This document shows, piece by piece, positions 30,004-40,664 of a stretch of 64,000 nt of DNA. The stretch covers positions 3,348,001 through 3,412,000 of the forward strand of contig CM076960.1 in the NCBI GenBank assembly GCA_039566865.1. The letters are read 5' to 3'. Both the position numbers and the translations under genes were made by a program. The first letter of the stretch is position 1, and every line of letters starts with the position of its first letter. The notes under the pieces were generated by a model. The model saw only the letters and a program-made list of their open reading frames with translations. It did no database searches and was not told the DNA's origin. This DNA is from Aurelia coerulea. Taxonomy: Eukaryota; Cnidaria; Scyphozoa; Semaeostomeae; Ulmaridae.

Positions 30004-30186
30004 TTGCAGTTTAGCGGGCGGTGCTAAATGTCTTATTCCAACCCTAACTAACCTTAACCTTAAACCCTACTAACTTACCCTTACTAACGCTAAATCACGC
30101 TGAAAACGCTTTTCTTGAACTAACGCTAACCCTTACCGTATGATATGCAACAACACAACATTCGAATGCCGCCCGCTAAACTGCAC
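30004..30186. mobile_element. Small TIR element with telomere-like interior
   Basis: Ends GCAGTTTAGCGGGCGG and CCGCCCGCTAAACTGC are inverted repeats. Between them, 30040-30140 is an array of CCTAAC, CCTTAACC and ACCCTA-type phrases resembling degenerate CCCTAA telomeric repeats. Non-coding. Confidence 0.6.
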
Positions 30187-30589
30187 TCTAGCCCAAATGA
30201 ATACATACGCACGCTTATTTAGCTAGTGGACGTGCCAGTTTCAATAACTTCGATTCACTCTCAAAATAGATTGGGCTTGAGACGAATTTACCCTTCTTGA
30301 TTCCCTTTGAGTAGAATCTTTATTTCGATTGATTATCTTTCACCTAGTTATCACCTAGTATACTACCTTAGCCACTCTCTCTTGCCGCCTAAATTACGAC
30401 TTTTAATGTTACAGCTCAAAAATTTGAATTGAAATTTCTCGCTTGATTTTGCTTTCACGTCAGTCAGTCGAACTAGCTGTCGAACTTTCTCGAAGAAGTA
30501 CTTCTAAACATCGAAAGTTTTGGTTTGTCAATTATAGAGATTACGGACCAGGACGGCAACGCCAACCAGAGCATTGTCTTGTATCCTCT

Positions 30590-30930
30590 AATCATCATCA
30601 TCATCATCATCATCATCAGTAATTTATTTTGAGTGGGCAGGTAGGATTTCTAGCTACTTAAAGCTAATTTAAGCCCACTATGCATACCGCATCCAGGCAT
30701 GGGACCCCTAGTTTAACGTCCCTTCCGAAGGTCGGCGCGGTAATTTACAATTTGTCAAAGGAAACGAAGTAATACGTATCTAAGTACAAAGAAAAATGAA
30801 AAAGAAACAGAGTAACACGAGCGGTTTCAATTCTTTTGCAGTCTTTTGAAAACACCAATTGAGAGCGCCATTTTAGCATCGAAGCTTAGCTGGTTCCAGA
30901 GTCTGACCCCACGATACGCAATGTGAAAAC
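30590..30930 (-). mobile_element. tRNA-derived SINE with (ATC)n edge
   Basis: (ATC)n at 30594-30619 is followed by GAGTGGGC, CTAGCTACTTAAAGCTAATT, ATGGGACCCCTAGTTTAACG and TCCCTTCCGAAGGTCGGC, shared with 57340-57575. The copy at 57340-57575 carries the tRNA-like head on the minus strand; here the head is lost. 30187-30590 and 30930-31970 show no supported gene. Confidence 0.65.
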
Positions 30931-31429
30931 AACATTGCGTTGCCGAAGATTGATTATAATTCATTGTAAATTTCGCTCGTTTTTTATATTTTTGATTTTA
31001 ACCTAGCGAGCAATTCAATTCAATGAATAGGTAAAATAATTCTACTCAGTAGATAAATAAGTAAAAAGTTTTGTAATTGCGAGTGAAAACTAGGGACGAA
31101 CTGTAATAACTCTAACGTTGCCGTTGTATTTGCCGCCATGGTTTCATGATCTCCCTATTGAATGCTCAGCGACTTCGTTTCCGTGGAGGTTGAAAAGTTC
31201 ACTTGGGAAGTTCAGTTTTTGAGCTTTGACAGTAGAAGTCCTATTTTGAATGATGAGAGGAGAGGTAAGTCAAAAAACGTGGGGCGTTCAACAAGTCATT
31301 TTGGTGACAGGCACGTCAAAATTTGTTGTGTTGAAGTTTCATTTTGCAGAAGAAAGATTGAATTAGTTAAAGAAATTCAGTTAGTTAAAATCGGTCATTT
31401 CTTTCCGTTTCTATTTGCAATTTTGTTAG

Positions 31430-31620
31430 AAGCTATTTTGGTGAAAACTATGGCTAGTACAAGAGCTTTCTGTTTCCTAACAATGACAATGAAATATGAC
31501 AATGAAGTATGAAAAATGAAATACAACAATATGACAATGAAAATAATAGCCCCTAACGGAAAAGGCAAAAAACTACATTATTTTTTTCTTTTGTGCTCTA
31601 ACACAATACCTTTCAGTTTG
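31430..31620. repeat. Duplicated segment, partner at 33540-33690
   Basis: AAAACTATGGCTAGTACAAG and AGCTTTCTGTTTCCTAACAA, then a gap and AAAGGCAAAAAACTAC, occur in both places. It is either an interspersed element or a local duplication. Confidence 0.6.
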
Positions 31621-31980
31621 TTCAAAGAGAAAAATGTCATAGTTAAGAAGTTTACAAGTTTATCTTGCGAAACACCATTTTATCAAAATAGCCCCAAATT
31701 ATGGAAAAGAGCGACCGATTTCGACCAAACAAATTTAGCCTTTCTACTGTGTCACAAATTTTAAAGAAACGAATTTGCGAAGTAAGCTGGCAAACACCCC
31801 ACTTTTTTGTGACTAACCAAGTACCCTATATACATTTAAAATAATTCATTAAGTTAGTATGGTTTGAAGAAGTTTATACGGAAATTCGTTAAAGAATCTT
31901 AATATGCTTAATATAATTAATGCCAATCTTCATTATAATTTCGTCTCTTCGATTTTTAATATCTTGCTTGTTATCTACTT

Positions 31981-32170
31981 AGCAAAGGCGAATTTTGTAA
32001 AACAAAGGATACAGGCTTGATCAAGACAAAGCGATTTGATGTTTTCCTCTCTCTGTTTATTTTGATTTGATTGAATGCACTCAGAGGTGTGAAATTTATT
32101 CTTCAGAGCGGTAAATCGCTTTGTCTTTTCGTAGAGATGAATTCTTTGTTTTACGAAATTCACCCTTGCT
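31981..32170. mobile_element. Foldback MITE with perfect 9-bp TSD (AGCAAGGGTG family)
   Basis: Ends AGCAAAGGCGAATTTTG and AAATTCACCCTTGCT; perfect 9-bp repeats TATCTACTT at 31972-31980 and 32171-32179. The arms pair over about 80 bp (ACAAAGCGATTT / AAATCGCTTTGT). Same family as 3476-3677. Confidence 0.88.
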
Positions 32171-32435
32171 TATCTACTTTGCTCATATTTTACTGAGGAC
32201 TTCGCAAAAATGTCCTTCATATCTTTGAAAATTCTAAGAGTGCTTGATGAATTTGGCTGCGTAAAGTTGATAGCCGAGAGGCTGGCTGAATCATATTTCC
32301 TATTTTTCTTCTAATGTTCCTTTATCTTTCTAAATATTGGAAGGATTGGACAATTAGAATTTAGGAAAAGTCCTTCACTTTGAAATGTGAAAGCGAGCCT
32401 AAAGGCTGGTTCCCACTGCGCGATGAACTATCTTC

Positions 32436-32690
32436 CTAGGGGGGGGGGGGGTGGGGGTAACTTAAATTCTCTATAGTACGGGGTGGTGCCATTTTACGGC
32501 TCCTTTTCTATGATAGAGTCCGGATGTATGGGTATGGTTTTCAACGACTTTTATATTTTTCGGATTGATGTGTATGATTTTATGTAAAATTTCATTTATG
32601 AGTATACTTTTCAGAAATTTTTCCGGATTTTTGGCGGGTAGTTTTGCGCTTTAAATGGCACAACCCCATATCTATCTACCCTGGGTACCA
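32436..32690. repeat. G-tract-headed repeat, degenerate copy
   Basis: Begins with a run of G interrupted by one T, then GGTAACTTAAATTC and a series of TTTTCAGAAATTTTTC-like phrases. Related in layout to 8091-8412. Confidence 0.4.
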
Positions 32691-32759
32691 GAGCCTCAAA
32701 ATTAAGGGAAGGAAGATTGAGAAAAGGAAAGGAGAGAAAGAGCTGTTTTGTAATCGTTG

Positions 32760-33540
32760 CATTTATGCTCTAAATACGCAAAGATTACAATGCCTTCTGC
32801 TCGACTTCTGAATCAACTAAACAAAATCCGTCAGACAGAACTTTAGATTTACCCTTCTTCTTTCGTTATAAGCACATGACTTCAAGACTTCTTTTATAGC
32901 CACATTTCTCTTGCACAAGGCGAGAACAAGGACAGATTTGGTAAGACAATAGCACGAGTTGGTTTTGATCGACACCGCAATTCAAAGCGATTAGCGATCG
33001 CAGACAAAGGAAATTCTCTCAACCAGTAATTCAAATCTAGTAAAGCCGCAAAAGTTCTCTGAAACCCAGGTAGCTAGGGCGCTCGTTGTGCATTCCAGAA
33101 ATTGTTTTTTAGAGCAAACACGAGGATAGATCGAAAGAAGAAGGATATATCTTTACATCTACCTGTGGCATTTGATTTCTTTGGATCAGAAGCCGATTGG
33201 GAGGCGATTCAATTCTGTTAGTTTTCTGGGTGTAATTAAAACACTTACTGCTCAGCTTCTGAGCCAAAGAAATAAAATGCCTGAGGTAGAGGTGTAGATA
33301 TATCCTTCTTCTTTCGATATATGCTCATATTTGCTCTGAAAAACAATTTCTGGAATGCACCACGAGCACGCTAGCTACATGGGTTTCAGAGAAACTTTTG
33401 CGGCTGTGTTTGTTTTGAATTTATGGCTGAGAGAATTTCCTTTCTCTGCAGTCGCTAATCGCTTTAAATTCAGGCGTCAATCAAAAGCAAATGTTGCCAT
33501 TGTATTGCAAAATCTGCCCTCGTTGTTTCTATTTGCAATT
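32760..33540. mobile_element. AACAAGG-family foldback copy, composite
   Basis: Both arms are present: GAACAAGGACAGATTTGGTA on the left and CTGCATTCG-free right arm TCAATCAAAAGCAAATGTTG..ATCTGCCC on the right, plus an extra arm piece at 32760-32925. No TSD is evident, so it is probably rearranged or nested. Confidence 0.6.
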
Positions 33541-33943
33541 TTGTAAAAAGCTATCGTGCTGAAAACTATGGCTAGTACAAGAGCTTTCTGTTTCCTAACA
33601 ATGACAATCAAAGTAATAGTCCCTAAGGGAATATGGAAAAGGCAAAAAACTACTTAGTTTTTTTTCTTTTGTGCTCTAACACAATACAAGGCCTTTGTCA
33701 ATTTGTTGAAAGAGACTGTTGCTATTGTTTTACAAAATCTGCCATTGCTCTTGTGTGGCCCTTGATTAATTTAAGACTATGTTTACTCTGCATCGGCACA
33801 GTTTTTATCCGTTACAAAATTGATACAGTGCTAGAGCGTTGAACTGCTCCAGAGCAAAATGTTTTTGTACATAAAAGGAACAACAGTGTTGCTGGCAGAA
33901 CAGTGCAAACGGTGAAAAAATTTTCTGTCAAAAACCCACCCAT

Positions 33944-34462
33944 AGCATAGGTTCCAAGTCTTTAAAAAGGCTGATGTAAAATTGAGTGACCTATTTCTTT
34001 GCACTAAATGGCTTCAAAGAAACTTTAGCTAATTCTCTATAATTCTACCGTTGGACCTCTCTGAAATCTTCAATATTTTCAGAATTAGAGTGTTTTTCTT
34101 CTTTTTCAAGAATTCAAGAAAAATGTTCAAAAAAACTTAAAACGATCGTAATATCTAAACTGTTTGACGCAACATGAAGAAATTTCGAAGTAAACCATAG
34201 TTTATGAATGCCTACAATATGGTATCAAGCAAAAGTCTGTCATTGTTTATGATTTAGAAATTTGATGACGCCACATCTTCAAATGAGTTGAAATGTAAGA
34301 GAAGCTGTGATTTTGAAAAATACTCAAAATTTCTGGAAAGTCCAACGGTAGAATTATTAATAAGTATCTAAAGTTTCTTTCAAGCCATTCAATCAGAAGA
34401 AATAGGTCATTGAATTTCACACCCACCTTTTTACGCCGAGTTAAAGATTTGGAACCTATGCT
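33944..34462. mobile_element. Foldback MITE with 9-bp TSD (AGCATAGG family)
   Basis: Ends AGCATAGGTTCC and GGAACCTATGCT; flanks CCCACCCAT (33935-33943) and CCTACCCAT (34463-34471) differ at one base. Interior closely matches 8506-9030. Confidence 0.82.
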
Positions 34463-34776
34463 CCTACCCATATGGGCGGCACATACCCGTACCCTTAACA
34501 TGTTATATGCCCCCCTGGGTAAAAAGTGTAACAAATCAGCCTAACCGTTACAGCCAGTTTAAACGCTCTTGAACCATAACAATTTTGTGAAGGATTAACG
34601 GTATACAGTGTAAACGGGCAGTAAACGAGATCCTTCTCCCTCCTTGTGAGTTGAGTTAACGTTCCCCCTGGGATATGAATTGCATGGAATAAGTTTCTGC
34701 AGCCTGCTTTCAGATGAAAGAAATTTCAGGAAGTTCTTTATATTAAAAACTCTCTTGTGATCTAAAAACTGCGCAG

Positions 34777-35028
34777 CCCAAAAAGGAACTACAAAACTGT
34801 GTCCACTCCACTGGGACCTCTACGACGTGAAACACACATTGTTGCTGTGGTCAATGAGCAAAATTTTTACTTTGTGTCTCATAAATTGAGCGAACAGGCT
34901 ACTGTAGGCCATTTCTTCAAAGTTAGGCCGATTCCTTTCTGGAATATCAGTGCGGGTACAAAGAGTATCAGAAGTATGTCGCATTTCTACTATTCGGATA
35001 AATACACCGATGAAGAATTTGAGTATAG
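34777..35028 (+). CDS. Possible orphan exon, unknown product
   Basis: An 84-residue open stretch runs from an AACTGCGCAG acceptor to a good donor (TATAG/GTAGGT), with an in-frame stop immediately after the donor. It encodes LGPLRRETHIVAVVNEQNFY, FVSHKLSEQATVGHFFKVRP and IPFWNISAGTKS. Composition looks protein-like and not transposon-like, but I recognise no family and no neighbouring exon with matching phase was found. It may belong to a gene mostly destroyed by insertions, or be a chance ORF. Confidence 0.3.
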
Positions 35029-35734
35029 GTAGGTGAAATATTTTACTTTTAAACTTTGAATTGCATCAGAGCATTATGAAATGTGTGGATTAGGCCCAAG
35101 TTACAAGGGTACTGGTCGTTGTAGGGAATGTCAATCATATCTTACTTTCCATGCCCTTCACCTTTCCGTTAAGGGGTGTATCAGTCGTCCAAAAAGGCAT
35201 AGAAGATTTGTTTAATCAATAGGATTTTTACGGGTTTTTCTTGAAAACAAAAGGATTTTCGCCAAAGGTGTACGAGATTTTTACAGAGTGATACACCCCT
35301 TGCTTTCCCAGGGAATTCCAATTTTCTCTGCTAGTGTTTGTAAATGTTCACTTTATTCATGTCACCCGTTATCCTATTTTTGTGGCATATTGTTTAGCCT
35401 CTGCAAACATTCTCCCACAACTTTGTTTTACCTGTAACTGCTGCCCAACTGTAACATAGTCTCTTCAGTGGTTCGCTGTCCGTTGCCTTAACGGTACCAG
35501 TATCACGGTCTTCTCTTGGTTATCTCGCGATTTGGAGGAGATTTAGGAGAAAGGAACTATGCATTTCATATCGTCCTTGAGTAAAGCAGTAAAGTTAGGC
35601 TTCCTCGCTCGAAATACCTCAAAATATTAGGCGGAGCATACGTGTAGAATCTTTGCAAAACTTTGAAATTGGATGTTTAAAATGATATTACACCACTCTT
35701 TACAATGAGCTGCTTGAAGAAAAATGTAGGTAGA

Positions 35735-36250
35735 GCAAGGGTAGATTTTGTAATACAATGGCAACATTTGCGTTTGATTGACGCCTCTATTCAAAGCGAT
35801 TAGCGACTGTAGACAAAGGGAATTCCCTCAACCAGTAATTCAAAACAAACAAAGCTGCAAAAGCTTCCCCGAAACTAGGAGGGCAAACTCTCGCCTTGTG
35901 CAAGCGAAAGGTGGCTTTTAAGAAAAGTTATTTGCTTATAACGAGAAAAAAAGAGTAAGTCTAAAGTTCTGTCTGGCGGATTTTGTTTATTTGATTCAGG
36001 AGCTGTTTTGTAATCGTTTCATTTAAGCCCTAAATACGAGAGAATTACAATGCCTTCTACTCGGCTTCTGAATCAAATAAACGAAATTCACCAGACAGAA
36101 CTTTATTTGTTTATATGCGGCTTTGTTTATTTTGAATTACTGGTTGAGAGAATTTCCTTTGTCTGCAGTCGCTAATCGCTTTGAATTGAGGTGTCAATCA
36201 AATGTAACTGTTGCTATTGTATTACAAGATCTGCCTTTGGTTGCGTGGAG
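35735..36250. mobile_element. AACAAGG-family foldback copy
   Basis: Left arm AGCAAGGGTAGATTTTGTAA with GCAACATTTGCG and right arm AACTGTTGCTATTGTATTAC..ATCTGCC are inverted. No TSD visible. Confidence 0.6.
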
Positions 36251-36307
36251 GCTTTGGGGGTTTTTGGGCATTGGCCACGAGCAAACAACGGGCAAAACAT
36301 TGGATTC

Positions 36308-36865
36308 CTATCTTCGGGAACAATGACGGATTTTGTAAGACAAGAGGATGAGTTGCTTTTGTTGACACCTGAATTCAAAGCGATTAACGATCGCAGACAA
36401 ATGAAAATTCTCTCGACCAGTAATTCAAAACAAACAAACCGGCAAAAGTTTCTCTGAAACCCAGGTAGCTAGCGCGCCCGTTGTGCATTCCAAAAATTAT
36501 TTTAAGAGCAAATACGAGCATATATCGAAAGAAGAAGGATATAGTCTATCTACACATCTACCTCGGCATTTTATTTATTTCGTTCAGAAGCTGAGCAGTA
36601 AGTGTTTTTATTACATCCAAAAAATAAGAGAATTGAATTGCCTCCCAATCGGCTTTTCAACCAAATAAATAAACTACTCACGTTAGATGTGTAAATATAT
36701 CCTTCTTCTTTCGACATACGCTCACATTTACCCTTGAAAACAATTTCTGCAACGCAACAATACGCAACTGTTGCTATTGTGCTACAAAATCTGCCCTTGT
36801 TATTGCGGTGTCAATCAAAAGAAACTCATCCTATTGTCTTACAAAATCTGTCTTTGTTACGTTCG
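36308..36865. mobile_element. AACAAGG-family foldback copy, next in row
   Basis: Starts GGGAACAATGACGGATTTTG and ends ACAAAATCTGTCTTTGTT. Flanks ATCTTCGGG and ACGTTCGGG are 7 of 9 identical, possibly an eroded TSD. It lies directly beside the copy at 35735-36250. Confidence 0.6.
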
Positions 36866-36903
36866 GGCGAGTGATGGAGATGAATTGAGAACAAGCATCA
36901 AGC

Positions 36904-37263
36904 AAGGGTGTTAGGACACGGATATTTTAATTACGTATTTATTTACCTTGTTTTGATCTTCGTCTTGTTTTCTTGTCTTGTTTTCTTCTCTGTTCCGTTT
37001 CCTCTTGCTGATGTAAATGCCTCGTGTTATTTGAATATATCTTCCTTGTATTCCTGTGTCTTTGGCATTGCGGTTTAAAAGCCATTCTTCTACGAAGGCG
37101 CGCTAAGACACAGGAATACAAGGAAGATATATTCAAATAACACGAGGCATTTACATCAGCAAGAGGAAACAGAACAGTGAAGAAAACAAGACAAGAAAAC
37201 AAGACGAAGATCAAAACAAGGTAAATAAATACGTAATTAGAATATCCGTGTCCTAACACCCTT
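36904..37263. mobile_element. Near-perfect long hairpin element with 9-bp TSD
   Basis: Arms of about 165 bp (36904-37070 and 37100-37263) are almost identical inverted copies around a loop of about 30 bp. Ends are AAGGGTGTTAGGACACGG and the inverse. Perfect 9-bp repeats GCATCAAGC flank it (36895-36903 and 37264-37272). The high arm identity implies a young insertion. Confidence 0.9.
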
Positions 37264-37512
37264 GCATCAAGCATATGAGAATGGAGTCATGCAGAATTAG
37301 TTTATATCGAGATATATTGGACGCCAAAAATTTCAGACGTTGATATGTTGAGACAGTTGGAGGGAGCGATCGAAAATTTTAGAAAATTTTAGTGTCTGAA
37401 ATTTTGCATGGTCCGAAATTTTACCATTTGGAATTTTGTCGATTATAGAAAAGTCACAGTAAAAATGTGCACAGTTTGAAATGGAATATTTCACTGGCAC
37501 AAATGTGGAATA

Positions 37513-37897
37513 CACTCATTTTTTTATAAGAAACCGCTTATAAGAAACGGTAGACTCAAATTTTCGAAAGTTAAGAAACAACCCTACCTGGATTTAAAAA
37601 GCTAAGAAACTTTTGTAATTTACAGTTTTAATTTTCCTATCGCAGTCAAAATTGTTTTGACACTGTACAGTTATAGCAACTGTTTGGACATTATTTTGAG
37701 TGCGAATTATGTTATTGACTTGTTTTTAGATCTTACTATGTAATTTGGGAACCCTTTAGACAAAACAAGATTAACTCTACACTTCTGGCATTAAAATATA
37801 AGAAACAGGTAAGAAACTTTTGGTAGCAAAATGGCTCAAAAATTCAAGAAACTGCCTACCAGCCCCGGACCTTAGTTTCTTATAAAAAAAATGAGTG
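37513..37897. mobile_element. TA-flanked MITE, CACTCATTTTTTT family
   Basis: Ends CACTCATTTTTTTATAAGAA and the inverse between TA at 37511-37512 and 37898-37899. It shares the TTTTTATAAGAAAC end pattern with 12003-12426 and 14209-14586. Confidence 0.8.
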
Positions 37898-38471
37898 TAT
37901 TGATGGAAGCATTTGAAAAGCAAGTCCGTGCATTGATGATTAATAGAAATATGGCTGAGCATCCCTCCCTCTTTCCCTTCTCTTAATTAAGCTGCTTGCT
38001 TGGACCAATAATAGGGGAAATTTCAATAAAACCAGCGGTATTGCTTGATTTCATAGGCATGTCATAGTATCATCCGAAGTTAGAAAATGTATTCCAAAAG
38101 ATAGACTGATGACAGAGGTTGAATGGCGAAGTCTCGGGGTGCAGCAATCTCGAGGCTGGGTACACTATTTGGTTCATTCTCCAGGTAAGTGTGTTTGTCT
38201 GTGTTGGTGCCATGGGGGTTAAAATACTGAGTCCCTCCAATCCCCATCAAGAGTGGCGGTAGGGTATGGGACACAGCCCCTCCATCGGAATTTCTTCGAT
38301 CTATTCTAAAATTGTCGAGCGATGGTCAAAAAATTGAAATCAACAAATCTTTTTTGCTCCTCAATCATCTAAAAGGCCTATTTCAATTTGAACAAAAACA
38401 TTTAAAGACTGCAAGTGACGAAACACTATTGAACAAACACTTTTTGGAAAAAATTCAAGAACCTAATTTAA

Positions 38472-39338
38472 CCCTATCCAGACTAGGCTTTTTGAAACTT
38501 TGGGGAGACTAGGGGGGGGCACAAAGTGCCCCCCCTGGTTTTTCATAGAATCATTAGTGCTAGAGACTTGAAACTTGGCACAAGTAACAAACATGATAAG
38601 GCAAACAAGATGATGTGATTTGTTTTTGTTTATGTCACGTGATTAAGTGCTGACGTCAGCAAATGTTGCTAATTTGGGTGTAAAACCACATGTACTTTGT
38701 CACGTTGTATCTCCAAATTGATAAAACATATCGATGTGATATTTGAAACATAGAGGGATTATATCCTTGTAATTCTTATTTTGAAATTGTTGCTTTGTAA
38801 CGCTAATATTTTTGCTGATGTCATCATTTATTTATTTTATACGAAAAAAAGAGCGATTTTTGTCCAAAATGTATTATAAATTACTTTTAAAAATAGCAAA
38901 AAATGCTAAATATACATAAAAATACCTGCTGCATCATATTATGTCACTCATTTTTCTAAAAATGAACCATAACATGGTTTTTCGTCAGTACGCATGCGCA
39001 ACAACCAATTGTTGATGACGTCATCAAAAATCAATAAACTATATATCAAATGAAAGCTTATTTCAAGACGAGCTCAAAAATGTTTGTCTCATTGTCATAG
39101 AGCCAGTGGTTCCAAAGCTATGACTTAAACGGTAATTTTTTTGCGGAGCACTCAATTTAAAGTCATGTGTTGACCCCCGGAATCAGTGTCAAAATTTTTG
39201 AAATAGACATGAAAAGATGTCTTATAGATAGAAACTAAAAGTCACAAAAAAGCTAGACTATTGAAGAGATACTCGATGAGCTGTGTGAAAAAGTTTACTA
39301 GGGGGGGCACTTTGTGCCCCCCCCTAGTCTGGATAGGG
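38472..39338. mobile_element. TTAA-flanked (piggyBac-like) foldback element
   Basis: Termini CCCTATCCAGACTAG and CTAGTCTGGATAGGG are flanked by TTAA at 38468-38471 and 39339-39342. Subterminal GGGGGGGCACTTTGTGCC blocks are inverted. TTAA duplication with CCC ends is typical of piggyBac. No transposase is present in the 867 bp. Confidence 0.85.
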
Positions 39339-39342
39339 TTAA

Positions 39343-39678
39343 AGGGGCTCCGTCGTCAAACAGTAAACAAATCCGTAAACTTGCACGTGTCGCTGATTAT
39401 CCATTGTTCATCCATTGTTCTCTGCAGTTTGTTTGGTGGCTTCACCCACGGCTTCACCCAAGCCACCAAAAAGTGACCGTTAAAAATCCACTTATATCCG
39501 AGCAATCATAGAAGATATGAATGTTTGGTTTCTTCCTAAGTGAAGTCAGTGAAGTACAATGATTAATGCCCAAACAGCAACTTTCATTTTGAACAAAATA
39601 CGAAAATCCTGTGTGATATCAACTTTTAAAAAACTGCAAAAATCATCGTTTTGTTTACATTTTGACGATGGAGCCCCT
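39343..39678. mobile_element. Second TTAA-flanked element, abutting the first
   Basis: Termini AGGGGCTCCGTCGTCAAA and its inverse (GACGATGGAGCCCCT) lie between TTAA 39339-39342, shared with the preceding element, and TTAA 39679-39682. A related family (AGGGGCTGGATAAG ends) is at 41765-41999. Confidence 0.85.
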
Positions 39679-40005
39679 TTAAGAGCCTAAAGCCTGATTT
39701 CATGAATGTTATCACAGGTGGCATAAAATATTAATGATAAAAGTTAGAGTTGTAATCTAAACAGCACCCCTGGTTTAAATGGCAGGGATAGCATTAAAAG
39801 GTCAGTGCGACTTTGCTTCCATAATGGTCCCTCCAGAGGTGGCATTGAAAGAAAAATTTTAGGAAAGAAAAGAAAAACAAAATTCATGTCTCAGAAGTTG
39901 TGATTAAATGCTGCTTTCTCAAAGAAACTTTTTGAGATATTTTGAACTTACTGCTGTACTTACTACTGTCCATACTTACTTACTGCTTAGGTGCTTACTT
40001 GTAAT

Positions 40006-40521
40006 TCAGTAAGGGGTAAACTGTTTCTCCTTCTCTTTTTCATCTTTTTGTTTGGAATTTGTGGAGGCCCAAGCAGCAAAGAGACCAGCACCTAAGGCCA
40101 GAAGGCCAACTGCAGCACCAACTGCAGCACCAATGCCAATGTTCAGCCATGTTGGATCCCATTCTGTGTTTTTCCCACTCTTCCACTCATATACATCCAA
40201 ATCAATTCCATCACCTTCGTACAGGTACACATCTCGATTTTGACTGCTGCAATTTCTCAATCTTCGATCACCAGCTGGTATATCGATTTGGATAAAGAAA
40301 TCAACATTCCCATTTTCCAAGCGTTTTGTCGAACCTCGCTGATAGTTGTTCGTTGCGATGACTGCTTTCTTATTTTTAGAAGGATCTAAACTGGTCAGAT
40401 AAACACCATATCCATAACAGGCGTCTTTTCTAGGCCCATCTCCTGTGGACGGGTTGATATAATGCGATCTCCTTATATCCTCAAGATTTTCCTTGGTTGT
40501 ATAATGATATAACCAAGGCAT
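40006..40521 (-). CDS. HYD1-type ADP-ribosyltransferase-like protein with membrane segment
   Basis: An intronless 171-residue ORF starts at ATG (complement of 40519-40521). Residues 1-115 resemble the HYD1-signature ADP-ribosyltransferase domain (Tox-ART-HYD1): LYHYTT at 4-9, NPSTG at 23-27 and YGVYLTSLDP at 38-47. That family is best known from bacterial polymorphic toxins and effectors, where it modifies host proteins with ADP-ribose. Residues about 126-152 form one Gly/Ala/Leu-rich transmembrane helix, followed by a Lys/Glu-rich tail. A membrane-anchored, N-terminal catalytic protein is inferred. No secretion signal is seen. It stands alone between a TTAA element and a large palindrome. 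Activity and target are unknown. Confidence 0.7.
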   Translation of the reverse strand: MPWLYHYTTKENLEDIRRSHYINPSTGDGPRKDACYGYGVYLTSLDPSKNKKAVIATNNYQRGSTKRLENGNVDFFIQIDIPAGDRRLRNCSSQNRDVYLYEGDGIDLDVYEWKSGKNTEWDPTWLNIGIGAAVGAAVGLLALGAGLFAAWASTNSKQKDEKEKEKQFTPY

Positions 40522-40664
40522 TTTGCAAGGCCAATTTGATCTTTCTTTTCGTTTGTGTTGTAAGGATCACCTGTTTCTTTGCTTTGCGGAAAAATTTGAT
40601 ACTAAATTTTGCTTATTCGATTACGTAATGCCACTATTTTCATCACGAACTTTTAGTCATTCGA

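Noticed and set aside
31162..31764. Two open frames of 116 and 82 codons in the 31-kb region
   Set aside because: They overlap a segment repeated at 33540-33690 and have no domain, splice pattern or codon signal that supports a gene.
38080..38274. Minus-strand 64-codon ORF between transposons
   Set aside because: No recognisable protein features, no conserved context, and length within chance expectation for this base composition.
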